From NCBI RefSeq assembly GCF_051192575.1, contig NZ_JBPJSQ010000013.1, positions 1 to 64,000 of the forward strand: a stretch of 64,000 bases of DNA, given 5' to 3'. This DNA comes from Aestuariimicrobium soli. Its GTDB lineage: Bacteria > Actinomycetota > Actinomycetes > Propionibacteriales > Propionibacteriaceae. Shown piece by piece: positions 1 to 8,049 of the stretch; position 1 is the stretch's first letter, and the number at the start of each line of letters is the position of its first letter. The position numbers and the translations under genes were made by a program. Under the pieces are notes generated by a model. That model was not told where the DNA came from and did not search any database. It saw only the letters and a list, made by a program, of their open reading frames with translations.

Positions 1-478
1 TGTTTTGGTTTCCCCAATAGGGGAGGATGGTCGGAAGTTTTCCGCGGCCGGCCGCGACCACGACCTGGCTGACGGCCTGGCTGAACACGTCGGACTCAAT
101 GTTGCCCGTCGCCGACGGCATCTCGGGCAGGTTCGGGTAGTCGGCCACCGGCATCGTCTGCAGGGTGAACCGCGCCGAGCCACAGACCAGCTCCATGCTG
201 GTGCCGCTGGCGGTGAGGTCGACCGGCTTGTTGGGCAGCGAGCGGGCGATGTCGGCGAGCAGCTTGCCCGACACCAACGCCTCGCCCTGGTCGACCACGT
301 CGGCCTTGACCTGGATCTGGGCCGAGGTCTCGTGGTCGAAGCTCGACAGGGTGACCCCCGTCGCATCGGCCTTGATCAGCAGTCCGGCCAGAATCGGGGC
401 CGAGGGGCGTGAGGGCAGGCTGCGAGCAGCCCACGCCACAGCCTCGGCCATGACATCGCGATCCAGTCGAATCTTCAC
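1..478 (-). CDS. dnaN: DNA polymerase III beta subunit (sliding clamp), 5' part only
   Basis: The clamp tethers the replicative polymerase to DNA. The minus-strand frame opens with a GTG at 478 and reads MKIRLDRDVMAEAVAWAARS, the usual N-terminus of actinobacterial DnaN, followed by LAGLLIKA and clamp-like strands. About 159 of the usual 370-390 residues are inside the window. After VVVAAGRG, near position 43, the translation becomes KLPTILPYWGNQN, where the family normally continues with a TLPxLTGV-type segment; the DNA there is also AT-richer. The frame is still open at the edge, so the gene may be real and divergent, or may be interrupted here. dnaN normally lies directly downstream of dnaA; here recQ separates them. 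Confidence 0.85.
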   Translation of the reverse strand, partial: MKIRLDRDVMAEAVAWAARSLPSRPSAPILAGLLIKADATGVTLSSFDHETSAQIQVKADVVDQGEALVSGKLLADIARSLPNKPVDLTASGTSMELVCGSARFTLQTMPVADYPNLPEMPSATGNIESDVFSQAVSQVVVAAGRGKLPTILPYWGNQN

Positions 479-672
479 TGCAACCCCTTTGGCGCCCGTC
501 GATGGTGCGTAGATGCTTGGGAACGCGCGCCCGGTGCGCGCCTGATGAGCATATCCAGCCAGATGGCTCTGACAGGAATTCCGTCGAGACCCCGCCGGCG
601 CCCGCTCGGCCTCCAGCCCTCTGGCTCCCCTCAGCTCCCTCGACTGTCAGAGGCAGGTGACAGGCTGGGGCC
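479..672. promoter_or_regulatory. Divergent dnaN/recQ intergenic region
   Basis: These 194 bases separate the divergent starts of dnaN (GTG at 478, minus) and recQ (ATG at 673, plus). Promoters for both must lie here or nearby. I see a short GC-rich inverted repeat around 525-541 but no convincing -35/-10 pair and no DnaA box. Confidence 0.4.
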
Positions 673-2976
673 ATGAGCCAGTTCGACCACGAGCCACCGC
701 CCGACGACGAGTTCGACACGTCCGCGCCGCCCGACTGGCAGCCGAACGACTGGCAGCTGGCCGTGCCCGCCGCGCGCACCACCACCCCGCGCCCCGCCCG
801 CGGACGGGTCGCCGACCGGGGGCGCGAGGGCCTGCGCGACGAGGCCGAGGCGATCCTCGCCGACCTGACCGGACGACCCGGGGCCACCTTCCATCCCGGG
901 CAGTTCGAGGCGATCGAGGCGCTGGTGGCCGACCACCGGCGGGCACTGGTGGTGCAGCGCACCGGCTGGGGCAAGTCGGCGGTCTACTTCATCTCGGCGC
1001 TGCTGCAGCGCCGGGCGGGTGCCGGCCCGGCGCTGATCGTCTCCCCGCTGTTGGCGCTGATGCGCGACCAGGTAGCGGCCGCCGAACGGGCTGGCGTGCG
1101 CGCCGCGATGATCAACTCCGCCAACGCCACCGAATGGTCCCTGGTCGAGCAGGCTTTGGCCGACGACGAGGTCGACGTGCTGTTCGTGTCACCGGAACGC
1201 CTGGTCAACCCCCGCTTCCGCGACGAGCAATTGCCCGCACTCGTGGCCGGCTGCGGCCTGCTGGTGATCGACGAGGCCCACTGCATCTCTGACTGGGGCC
1301 ACGACTTCCGGCCCGACTACCGGCGCATCCGCGACCTGATCGCCGAACTGCCAGGCGGCGTCCCGATCCTGGCCACGACGGCCACCGCCAACGAACGGGT
1401 GGTGGCCGATGTCGCCGAGCAGATGGCCTCCGGCGGGCACGAGGTGTTCACGCTGCGCGGAGCGCTGGCCCGCCAGTCGCTGCGGCTCGGCGTGCTCGAC
1501 GTGGGCCTGCCCGCGCGCCGTCTGGCCTGGCTGTCGCAGCACCTCGACACGCTGCCGGGCAGCGGCATCGTCTACTGCCTGACGGTCTCGGCCGCCGAGG
1601 ACACGGCGGCGGCGCTGGCGGCGGCGGGTCACGACGTGCTGGCCTACACCGGCCGCACCGATGCCGCCGAGCGGGAACAGGCCGAGGATGCCCTCAAAGG
1701 CAACCGGGTGAAGGCGCTGATCGCCACCTCGGCGCTGGGCATGGGGTTCGACAAGCCCGACCTCGGCTTCGTCGTGCATCTGGGCGCACCCAGCTCGCCG
1801 GTCGCCTACTACCAACAGGTCGGACGAGCCGGTCGCGCCACCGAGACCGCCGACGTGCTGCTGCTGCCCGGTGTGGAGGACCAGGACATCTGGCACTGGT
1901 TCGCCACCAACGCCATGCCCAGCCAGGCCAAGGCCGACGCCGTGCTCGGCGCCCTCGGCGAGGCCGGCAAGCCCCTGTCGGTGCCCGCTCTGGAGGCGCG
2001 CGTCGACCTGAAGCGCGGGCCGCTGGAACTGCTGCTGAAGGTGCTGGCCGTCGACGGGGCCGCCGAGAACGTCAGCGGCGGCTGGGTGGCCACCGGTCGT
2101 CCCTGGGTCTACGACGCCGAGCGCTACGACCGCATCGCCGCCGCCCGGGTGGCCGAACAGCAGGCCATGCTCGCCTACGAGACGGCCGACCGCGACGATC
2201 CCCCGACCTGCCGGATGGCCTTCATCACCAGCCAGTTGGACGACCCCCACACGGCACCCTGCGGCCGCTGCGACGTCTGTGCCGGCGTCTGGTACCCCAC
2301 CGACATCGCCGTTCCGGCCGTGGACGAGGCCCAGGCCTCGCTGCGGCGCGTGGGCGTCGAGATCGCGCCTCGGGCCCTGTGGCCGACCGGGCTCGACACA
2401 CTCGGGCTGCGTCTCGAGAGTGGAAGCCCGGTGAAGGGCAAGATCCCGGCCGCGGAGCAGGTCGCCGAGGGGCGCGTCGTCTCCCGCTTGTCAGACCTCG
2501 GCTGGGGCGGTCGGTTGCGCGAGCTGTTCGCCACCGATGCCGACGGGCGCCCGGTCGACGGCGAGGTGCCGGGCGACCTGGGACAAGCTGTCATCGGCGT
2601 GCTGGCCGGTTGGCAGTGGGACGAACGCCCCGCGGCGGTGGTGTGGGTGCCCACCCTGGGTCGTCCGAGATTGGTGGAGTCCCTCGCCCAGGGCATCGCG
2701 CAGGCGGGACGACTGCCGCTGCTCGGGTCGTTGGCGCTCTCGCCCGCTGCCGGCCCGCTGCGTGGGTCGACCAACTCGGCCTACCGGTTGCGTGACGTCT
2801 GGGAACGGTTCCAGGTACCCGGCGAGCTGGCCGCCCAGCTGCCGACCGTGCCCGGGCCGGTGCTGCTCGTGGACGACCTGGTCGACTCCCGGTGGACGAT
2901 GGCCGTCGCCGGACGACTGCTGCTGCAGCACGGTGCGTCATCGGTGATGCCGTTGGCGCTGGCGGCCGTCGGCTGA
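673..2976 (+). CDS. recQ: RecQ-family ATP-dependent DNA helicase with C-terminal phosphoribosyltransferase-like domain
   Basis: A 3'-5' DNA helicase for recombination and fork repair. Visible in order: FHPGQFEAI (RecQ motif 0) near residues 73-81; Walker A GWGKS at 98-102; the DEAH box with the RecQ aromatic loop DEAHCISDWGHDFRP around residue 200; motif VI QVGRAGR; and a Cys cluster (CRMAF...CGRCDVC) matching the RecQ zinc site. No HRDC domain is seen. The last ~200 residues end in PVLLVDDLVDSRWT, a phosphoribosyltransferase-type PRPP loop, a fusion known in actinobacterial RecQ proteins. The ATG at 673 gives 767 aa. Its position between dnaA and dnaN is unusual. Confidence 0.9.
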   Translation: MSQFDHEPPPDDEFDTSAPPDWQPNDWQLAVPAARTTTPRPARGRVADRGREGLRDEAEAILADLTGRPGATFHPGQFEAIEALVADHRRALVVQRTGWGKSAVYFISALLQRRAGAGPALIVSPLLALMRDQVAAAERAGVRAAMINSANATEWSLVEQALADDEVDVLFVSPERLVNPRFRDEQLPALVAGCGLLVIDEAHCISDWGHDFRPDYRRIRDLIAELPGGVPILATTATANERVVADVAEQMASGGHEVFTLRGALARQSLRLGVLDVGLPARRLAWLSQHLDTLPGSGIVYCLTVSAAEDTAAALAAAGHDVLAYTGRTDAAEREQAEDALKGNRVKALIATSALGMGFDKPDLGFVVHLGAPSSPVAYYQQVGRAGRATETADVLLLPGVEDQDIWHWFATNAMPSQAKADAVLGALGEAGKPLSVPALEARVDLKRGPLELLLKVLAVDGAAENVSGGWVATGRPWVYDAERYDRIAAARVAEQQAMLAYETADRDDPPTCRMAFITSQLDDPHTAPCGRCDVCAGVWYPTDIAVPAVDEAQASLRRVGVEIAPRALWPTGLDTLGLRLESGSPVKGKIPAAEQVAEGRVVSRLSDLGWGGRLRELFATDADGRPVDGEVPGDLGQAVIGVLAGWQWDERPAAVVWVPTLGRPRLVESLAQGIAQAGRLPLLGSLALSPAAGPLRGSTNSAYRLRDVWERFQVPGELAAQLPTVPGPVLLVDDLVDSRWTMAVAGRLLLQHGASSVMPLALAAVG

Positions 2977-3395
2977 TCCACAATTCCCCACCCACTGACT
3001 TTGAAGGAAGAAGAGATGCATGTCTTGTCGTCTTCTTCGTCTCAACTGTGGAAGCTGTGGACAACCGGCATCCCCGCTGGCCAGAGCGTCCATGAGGGTG
3101 TTGACGGGCTGTGGGTGAACTGGGGGCGGACGATCCCGGGGTGTGGATGCGGCCGGGGGTGTTGATCGGTGTCCACGGTTGTCCCCAGACCTCGTCCCAC
3201 CCCTGTGGACAACTCCGTGGCGAGCGGCGGCTGCCCGTCAGGACGCGTTTGCCCACGTTGCATGCATGTGCCCTCGTTGAAACGGCGGCAGATGCACCTT
3301 CGAAGGGCAAACGGGAAGAACGGACGATGGCCGCGTCGCCTCAGCCGGGCTGGGTGGGCTCGGCGGGCGGGGAGCCTCAGCGGGGTGGGGCGACC
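2977..3395. other. DnaA-box region beside dnaA 3' end (candidate oriC)
   Basis: This 419-base gap between recQ and the dnaA stop contains no supported gene. It has exact copies of the high-GC DnaA box TTGTCCACA on the minus strand (read as TGTGGACAA) at 3057-3065 and 3204-3212. Weaker variants include TTGTCCCCA near 3177. A locally AT-richer stretch, about 2985-3055, lies beside the first box and could be the unwinding element. In mycobacteria and streptomycetes oriC lies in the dnaA-dnaN gap, so this is the expected place, although recQ now separates it from dnaN. Confidence 0.6.
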
Positions 3396-4862
3396 TCAGC
3401 GGGTGCCGGCGGACTTGATCCGGTTGGTCAGCTCGGTGACCTGGTTGTAGACGGCCCGGCGCTCCGAGAGCAGCTCGCGAATCTTGCGCTCGGCGTGCAT
3501 CACGGTCGTGTGGTCCTTGCCGCCGAACTGGGCGCCGATCTTCGGCAGCGACAGGTCGGTGAGCTCGCGGCACAGGTACATCGCGATCTGGCGAGCCGTC
3601 ACCAGCGCCTGGGTGCGTGAGGTGCCGATCAGCTCGTCGACGGTGACCCCGAAGTAGGCGGCCGACTCCGACATGATCAGGTCGGGAGTCACCTGGGCCT
3701 CGCCACCCTCGGGGATGAGGTCGGAGAGCACCTTCTCGGCGAGCGGCAGATCGACGTCCTGCCGGTTGAGGCTGGCGAACGCGGTCACCCGGATCAGCGC
3801 GCCCTCGAGCTCGCGGATGTTGGTGGTCACGCGGGAGGCGATCAGTTCGAGTGCCTCGCCGGGAACCGACAGCATGCCCTCCGCGGCGACCTTCTTCTTG
3901 AGGATCGCGTAGCGGGTCTCAAGGTCCGGCGGCTGGATGTCGGTGATCAGTCCCCACTCGAAGCGACTGCGCAGGCGAGGCTCCAGGGCGTCCAACAGCT
4001 TGGGCGGACGATCGGAGGTCATCACGATCTGCTTCTGCGCGTTGTGCAGCGTGTTGAAGGTGTGGAAGAACTCCTCCTGCGTCTGGATCTTCGACTGCAG
4101 GAACTGGATGTCGTCGATCAAGAGCACGTCGACGTCGCGGTAGGTGCGACGGAACTGCGAGCCACGGTTCTCGGCGATGGCGTTGATGAAGTCGTTGGTC
4201 AGCTCTTCGGTGCTGACGTACTTCACCCGCACGCGCTGGTAGTAGCGGCTGACATAGTGCCCGATGGCGTGCAGCAAGTGCGTCTTGCCCAGGCCCGACT
4301 CGCCGTAGATCATCAGCGGGTTGTACGACTTGCCGGGTGCCTCGGCGACGGCGGCGGCCGCCGCGTGGGCGAAGCGGTTCGAGGGGCCGATGACGAAGGT
4401 TTCGAAGTTGTACTTGGGGTTCAGGCGCAGCTCGTCGCTCGCGCCGACAAGCGCGGGAGCGGAGTTGTCCACAGGTTTGTCCCCAGCCGGCCCGTCCTGG
4501 GAACGATCGGTGTCGATTCCGGGGGTGATGTCGAGATCGGCGTCGCCGGTGTCGACCTCGGCGGGGTGCAGGCTCAGCTCGAGATCGGGCTCGATGGTGA
4601 CCGCGATCCGCATCTCGCGACGGAACTGATCAGAGAGTGACTCCTCGAGCCGGGCGCGGTAGGTCGACTCGACCCGCTCGCGCAGGAACTCGCTCGGCAC
4701 CGCGATGACGATGGTTGAATCGTGAATGGTCAGGGGTTTCGTGCTGCGCAGCCACGCCCGGGTGCCCTTGTCGAACGAGTCGAGGATCGTCTTCCAGGCA
4801 CCGTCGAGGGTCGGTGTCGCGGGGTGCGCATCGTCAACGCCGGAGCGCGCCTCCATCGACAC
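3396..4862 (-). CDS. dnaA: Chromosomal replication initiator protein DnaA
   Basis: DnaA binds DnaA boxes at oriC, forms an ATP-dependent filament and opens the duplex. The 488-aa protein has domain I (residues ~15-95), an acidic linker (~96-140), the AAA+ domain with Walker A GESGLGKT (187-194) and Walker B VLLIDDIQF (246-254), and C-terminal domain IV with the DNA-binding signature GGKDHTTVMHAERKI. I chose the GTG at 4862 because GGAAGGAG lies 6 bases upstream; the next in-frame ATG is 4856. The frame stays open further upstream, but that stretch is non-coding sequence with DnaA boxes. A DnaA box also lies in the linker codons (4465-4473). Confidence 0.97.
   Translation of the reverse strand: MSMEARSGVDDAHPATPTLDGAWKTILDSFDKGTRAWLRSTKPLTIHDSTIVIAVPSEFLRERVESTYRARLEESLSDQFRREMRIAVTIEPDLELSLHPAEVDTGDADLDITPGIDTDRSQDGPAGDKPVDNSAPALVGASDELRLNPKYNFETFVIGPSNRFAHAAAAAVAEAPGKSYNPLMIYGESGLGKTHLLHAIGHYVSRYYQRVRVKYVSTEELTNDFINAIAENRGSQFRRTYRDVDVLLIDDIQFLQSKIQTQEEFFHTFNTLHNAQKQIVMTSDRPPKLLDALEPRLRSRFEWGLITDIQPPDLETRYAILKKKVAAEGMLSVPGEALELIASRVTTNIRELEGALIRVTAFASLNRQDVDLPLAEKVLSDLIPEGGEAQVTPDLIMSESAAYFGVTVDELIGTSRTQALVTARQIAMYLCRELTDLSLPKIGAQFGGKDHTTVMHAERKIRELLSERRAVYNQVTELTNRIKSAGTR
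4465..4473 (+). promoter_or_regulatory. DnaA box inside the dnaA linker
   Basis: An exact TTGTCCACA lies within dnaA codons for the poorly conserved linker (KPVDNS in protein). A near match, TTGTCCCCA, follows at about 4476-4484. It could act in autoregulation or as part of the origin; function is inferred from the match only. Confidence 0.5.
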
Positions 4863-5350
4863 TGGTGACTCCTTCCGGCGGTGGCAGCCGCTTCGAACAC
4901 TGGCCTGACCGGTCATCCGAGCCCCTGTGGACAACCATGTGGAAACGTCAGAATTGCATGCTCGCGGCGTGCGAGCAAGGCGTTGTCCACAGATGTTGTC
5001 CACAGGCGACGAGTCGGACGACCCGCATGCTTGTGACCCCGCTGCCGAGTTGGGCAGGGGGTGCCGCATCGAACCCGGAACGGAGATGCTCGTGCCCGGC
5101 ACGAGCTGGTTCCGTGAACGCTAGTGACTGACCGGCCCACCTGCAAGGCGAGAGCGAAACTATTCCAAAGTTTCCCGGCGTGGCGACTGGACTACACTGG
5201 TGTAATTCTTTGCGGCGGCCCGAGCTGGGGTCGTCCGGTTTGCTGATCCCCCGACGGATTGCGTATCGTTGACCAGTCGCTGCCAGCAGCGACCTCTTCC
5301 CCCTGCGCCCACCCGGGCGAGGTTCCACCACACACCAACGGAGCAATCCC
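4863..5350. promoter_or_regulatory. dnaA/rpmH divergent region with three exact DnaA boxes
   Basis: This 488-base gap contains DnaA boxes at 4926-4934 (minus), 4983-4991 (plus) and 4996-5004 (plus), the last two with 13-base spacing. They lie upstream of dnaA, so they may mediate autoregulation or form a second part of the origin. The segment nearer rpmH includes TACACT at 5193-5198, a plausible -10 for the rpmH-rnpA operon, with a poor -35 candidate about 17 bases upstream. I see no protein-coding gene here. Confidence 0.6.
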
Positions 5351-5488
5351 GTGACCAAGCGCACCTTCCAGCCCAGCAACCGTCGTCGCAGCCGCACCCA
5401 CGGTTTCCGCGCCCGGATGCGGACGCGTGCCGGCCGCGCCATCCTGGCCGCTCGCCGCCGCAAGGGCCGCGACGAACTGTCGGCCTGA
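5351..5488 (+). CDS. rpmH: 50S ribosomal protein L34
   Basis: L34 is a small basic protein of the large ribosomal subunit. The reading frame from GTG 5351 gives 45 residues starting with TKRTFQPSNRRRSRTHGF after the initiator and ending in GRDELSA, an almost complete match to the family pattern and normal length. It is the first gene of the rpmH-rnpA-yidD-yidC-jag-rsmG series; rnpA starts 8 bases after its stop. Confidence 0.97.
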   Translation: MTKRTFQPSNRRRSRTHGFRARMRTRAGRAILAARRRKGRDELSA

Positions 5489-5496
5489 GTCCTCTC

Positions 5497-5895
5497 GTGC
5501 TGGCGGCCGCCGCACGCCTGAGGGCGTCGGATGACTTCCGCCGCACCGTGCGCTCCGGCGTGCGCGTCGCTCGTCCGACGCTCGTCGTGCACGCGCGCAC
5601 ACACCTCAGCCCTCCTGTGACCGACGTGGCAGAGTCCCCCGCGACCGCCTCGTCGACCCAGGTGGGCTTTGTTGTGTCCAAGAGTGTGGGCGGGGCCGTC
5701 GTCCGCAATCGGGTGAAGCGTCGACTGCGTCACCTGGCTCGAGGCCTGGTCACCTCGTCCGCGACCGATGCGGGGGGTCTGCACGTGGTGGTGCGGGCCC
5801 TGCCGGCGGCCGCGGGCGCGTCGTCCGATCGTCTGGAGGCCGACCTGACCGGCGCCTGGCGGGCCTGCGAAGCACGATTGCGGGGCGGACGATGA
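5497..5895 (+). CDS. rnpA: Ribonuclease P protein component
   Basis: The protein subunit of RNase P, which removes 5' leaders from pre-tRNAs. From the GTG at 5497 it has 132 aa and begins with LAAAARLRASDDFRRTVRSG, the family's N-terminal pattern. The RNR-type motif is seen in VVRNRVKRRLRHL. A longer upstream reading in this frame overlaps rpmH and was not used. Its stop overlaps the yidD start by 4 bases, indicating translational coupling. Confidence 0.95.
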   Translation: MLAAAARLRASDDFRRTVRSGVRVARPTLVVHARTHLSPPVTDVAESPATASSTQVGFVVSKSVGGAVVRNRVKRRLRHLARGLVTSSATDAGGLHVVVRALPAAAGASSDRLEADLTGAWRACEARLRGGR

Positions 5896-6236
5896 GCCGC
5901 CGCTTCCGCCCGCTGACCTGGCTCCTGCTGGGGTTCATCCGCGCGTGGCGAGCGGTCGTGTCGCCGCTGTACGGCGACGTCTGCAAGTACCACCCGTCGT
6001 GTTCGGCCTACGGTCTGCGGGCCGTCGACGTGCACGGCGCCGTCAAGGGGTCGGGCCTGATCATCTGGCGCCTGCTCAGGTGTCATCCATGGTCCGCCGG
6101 GGGGTACGACCCCGTGCCCGGTACACCCGAGGCGGCACAATGGAGGGCGGAACAGGCGGCGGCTGGTCAGCCGCCGACCGCCCCGGCCGCACCCCACCAC
6201 CCTTCTTCCACCGTTCAACCTGAGGTGACCCCGTGA
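5892..6236 (+). CDS. yidD: Membrane protein insertion efficiency factor YidD
   Basis: A small membrane-associated protein that helps YidC insert membrane proteins. It has 114 aa with an N-terminal amphipathic/hydrophobic segment (LTWLLLGFIRAW) and the family signature CKYHPSCSAYGLRAV...LLRCHPWSAGGYDPVP. The C-terminal ~35 residues are a Pro/Ala-rich extension. It overlaps rnpA and yidC by 4 bases at each end. Confidence 0.95.
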   Translation: MSRRFRPLTWLLLGFIRAWRAVVSPLYGDVCKYHPSCSAYGLRAVDVHGAVKGSGLIIWRLLRCHPWSAGGYDPVPGTPEAAQWRAEQAAAGQPPTAPAAPHHPSSTVQPEVTP

Positions 6237-7336
6237 CGTCGTTGATCAACCTGGTGATGCTGCTGAGCATCTGGAGCACCTTCAAGGACATCATCAGCGC
6301 CATGATGCAGCCCCTCTACTGGGCCGTGTCGGGGCTGGTGACGCTCTTCCACCGCATCTGGCTGCCGCTGGTCGGCAACCACGAAGGCTGGGCGTGGACG
6401 CTCGCCATCGTCAGCCTGACCGTCGTGATTCGACTCGCGCTGATCCCGCTGTTCGTGCGCCAGATCAACTCGTCGCGCAACATGCAGCTGATCCAGCCCA
6501 AGGTGAAGGCGATCCAGGAGAAGTACGGCTCCGACCGCGAGCGCGCCGGCCAGGAGATGATGAAGCTGTACAAGGAGGAGGGCATCAACCCGGCCGCCTC
6601 CTGTCTGCCGCTGCTGCTGCAGATGCCGATCTTCCTGGCCCTGTTCCGCGTGCTGGACGGCGCCGCCCGCGGCATTCCGCGCGGCACCTTCTTCCGCGAC
6701 AACCCCGAGCTGATGACCTCGCTGCAGCACGCCAAGATCTTCGGCGCCAGCCTGGCCGGCAAGTTCTGGCCGCTGTCCGACGGCTTCGGGGCCACCCAGA
6801 TTCTCTGTCTGGTGCTGATCGTGGCGATGACCGCGGTGCTCTTCCTCACCCAGCTGCAGCTGATGCGCAAGAACATGCCGCCGGAAGCCCTCACGGGCCC
6901 GATGGCGCAGCAGCAGCGGATGATGCTCTACATGTTCCCGGTGATGTACGCCTTCGGCGGCGTCTACATCCCCATCGGTGTGCTGATCTATTGGCTGACC
7001 TCGAACCTGTGGACCTACGTGCAGCAGTGGCTGCTGATCCACCGCAACCCTTCGCCGAACACCCCGGCCTACGTCGACTGGCAGGAGCGCATGCGCGCCA
7101 AGGGCATCGACCCGGACGAGCTCGAGCGCCAGCGTCGGGAGAAGCGCCTAGGCAAGCCCAAGGCTGCCGAGAGCGTGGTCACCGTGGCCGAGGACGGCAC
7201 CGAGACCCATGCCGTGGCGCGACAGGGCGTGAACCGCCAGACTGTGCGTCAGACCACCCGCACGAACGCCGACGGACGAACCACCGTGACCCGTCAGCAG
7301 CCCAACCGCACCACCCGGGCCCGCCGCAAGAGCTGA
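6233..7336 (+). CDS. yidC: Membrane protein insertase YidC
   Basis: YidC/Oxa1-type insertase placing proteins in the cytoplasmic membrane with or without Sec. At 367 aa it is a Gram-positive-length form without the large periplasmic domain of proteobacteria. The conserved groove arginine is R67 in VVIRLALIPLF, followed by the charged cytoplasmic hairpin (QPKVKAIQEKYGSDRERAGQEMMKLYKEEGINP) and further membrane segments around INPAASCLPLLLQMPIFLALF and the later hydrophobic stretches. The basic tail ends in TTRARRKS, as expected for ribosome contact. It starts at GTG 6233, overlapping yidD. Confidence 0.96.
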   Translation: MTSLINLVMLLSIWSTFKDIISAMMQPLYWAVSGLVTLFHRIWLPLVGNHEGWAWTLAIVSLTVVIRLALIPLFVRQINSSRNMQLIQPKVKAIQEKYGSDRERAGQEMMKLYKEEGINPAASCLPLLLQMPIFLALFRVLDGAARGIPRGTFFRDNPELMTSLQHAKIFGASLAGKFWPLSDGFGATQILCLVLIVAMTAVLFLTQLQLMRKNMPPEALTGPMAQQQRMMLYMFPVMYAFGGVYIPIGVLIYWLTSNLWTYVQQWLLIHRNPSPNTPAYVDWQERMRAKGIDPDELERQRREKRLGKPKAAESVVTVAEDGTETHAVARQGVNRQTVRQTTRTNADGRTTVTRQQPNRTTRARRKS

Positions 7337-7408
7337 CCCTCCCCCACCGGCTCGGACGGACCGCGCCGTTGATCCCCGCCCCCACCAGGGGGTGGACGAA
7401 GGAGAATC

Positions 7409-8044
7409 ATGACCGATCAGGTTTCGCCGGACGAGGTTCCCGCGGACGAGGGCCAGGCCGCTGTGGAGGCGGGCGCCCCAGCTGAAGAGACGCAGGCCGA
7501 AGATTCGCAGGCTGGGGAGGCCCAGGCTGAGGCGACTCCCGAAGCGCCGGGCGCCGCAGGCTCGTCCGCTTCGGATGAGGATGCCGACGAAGGCGACGAG
7601 CTCGACGGCGAGGGCGACATTGCCGCCGACTACCTCGAGGAGCTGCTCGACATCGCCGACCTCGACGGCGACATCGACACCTACACCGAGGGCGGCCGTG
7701 CGCACGTCTCGATCGTGACCGACACCGACGTGCTGGTCGGCAAGGACGGCGAGGTGCTGGCGGCCCTGCAGGAGCTGTCGCGCCTGGCCGTGATGACCGA
7801 GACCGGTCACCGCTCGCGGCTCATGCTCGACATCGGTGGGCACCGCGAGAAGCGGGTCAAGGAGCTGCAGAACATCGCCCGCGATGCGATCGCCGAGGTC
7901 AAGGAGACCGGTGAGAAGGTGCGACTGCAGCCCATGAACCCGTTCGAGCGCAAGGTGGTGCACGACGTCGTCGCCGAGCAGGGTCTGACCAGCGAGTCCG
8001 AGGGCGTGGAGCCCAAGCGCTGCGTCGTCATCCTGCCCGCCTGA
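7409..8044 (+). CDS. jag: Jag/KhpB-type KH and R3H RNA-binding protein
   Basis: An RNA-binding protein encoded next to yidC in most Gram-positive bacteria and linked to cell elongation and division (KhpB/EloR family). The 211-aa protein has an Ala/Glu-rich acidic N-terminus (1-75), a KH domain (VSIVTDTDVLVGKDGEVLAALQELSRLAV) and a C-terminal R3H domain (REKRVKELQNIARDAI...MNPFERKVVHDVVAE). GGAG precedes the ATG at 7409. rsmG starts 5 bases after its stop. Confidence 0.93.
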   Translation: MTDQVSPDEVPADEGQAAVEAGAPAEETQAEDSQAGEAQAEATPEAPGAAGSSASDEDADEGDELDGEGDIAADYLEELLDIADLDGDIDTYTEGGRAHVSIVTDTDVLVGKDGEVLAALQELSRLAVMTETGHRSRLMLDIGGHREKRVKELQNIARDAIAEVKETGEKVRLQPMNPFERKVVHDVVAEQGLTSESEGVEPKRCVVILPA

Positions 8045-8049
8045 CGCCC

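Noticed and set aside
4863..5102. Longer DnaA N-terminus
   Set aside because: The stretch contains DnaA boxes and lacks family similarity; GTG 4862 has a well-spaced SD.
5269..5496. Longer RnpA reading overlapping rpmH
   Set aside because: Upstream residues are the out-of-frame reading of rpmH; the RnpA pattern begins at GTG 5497.
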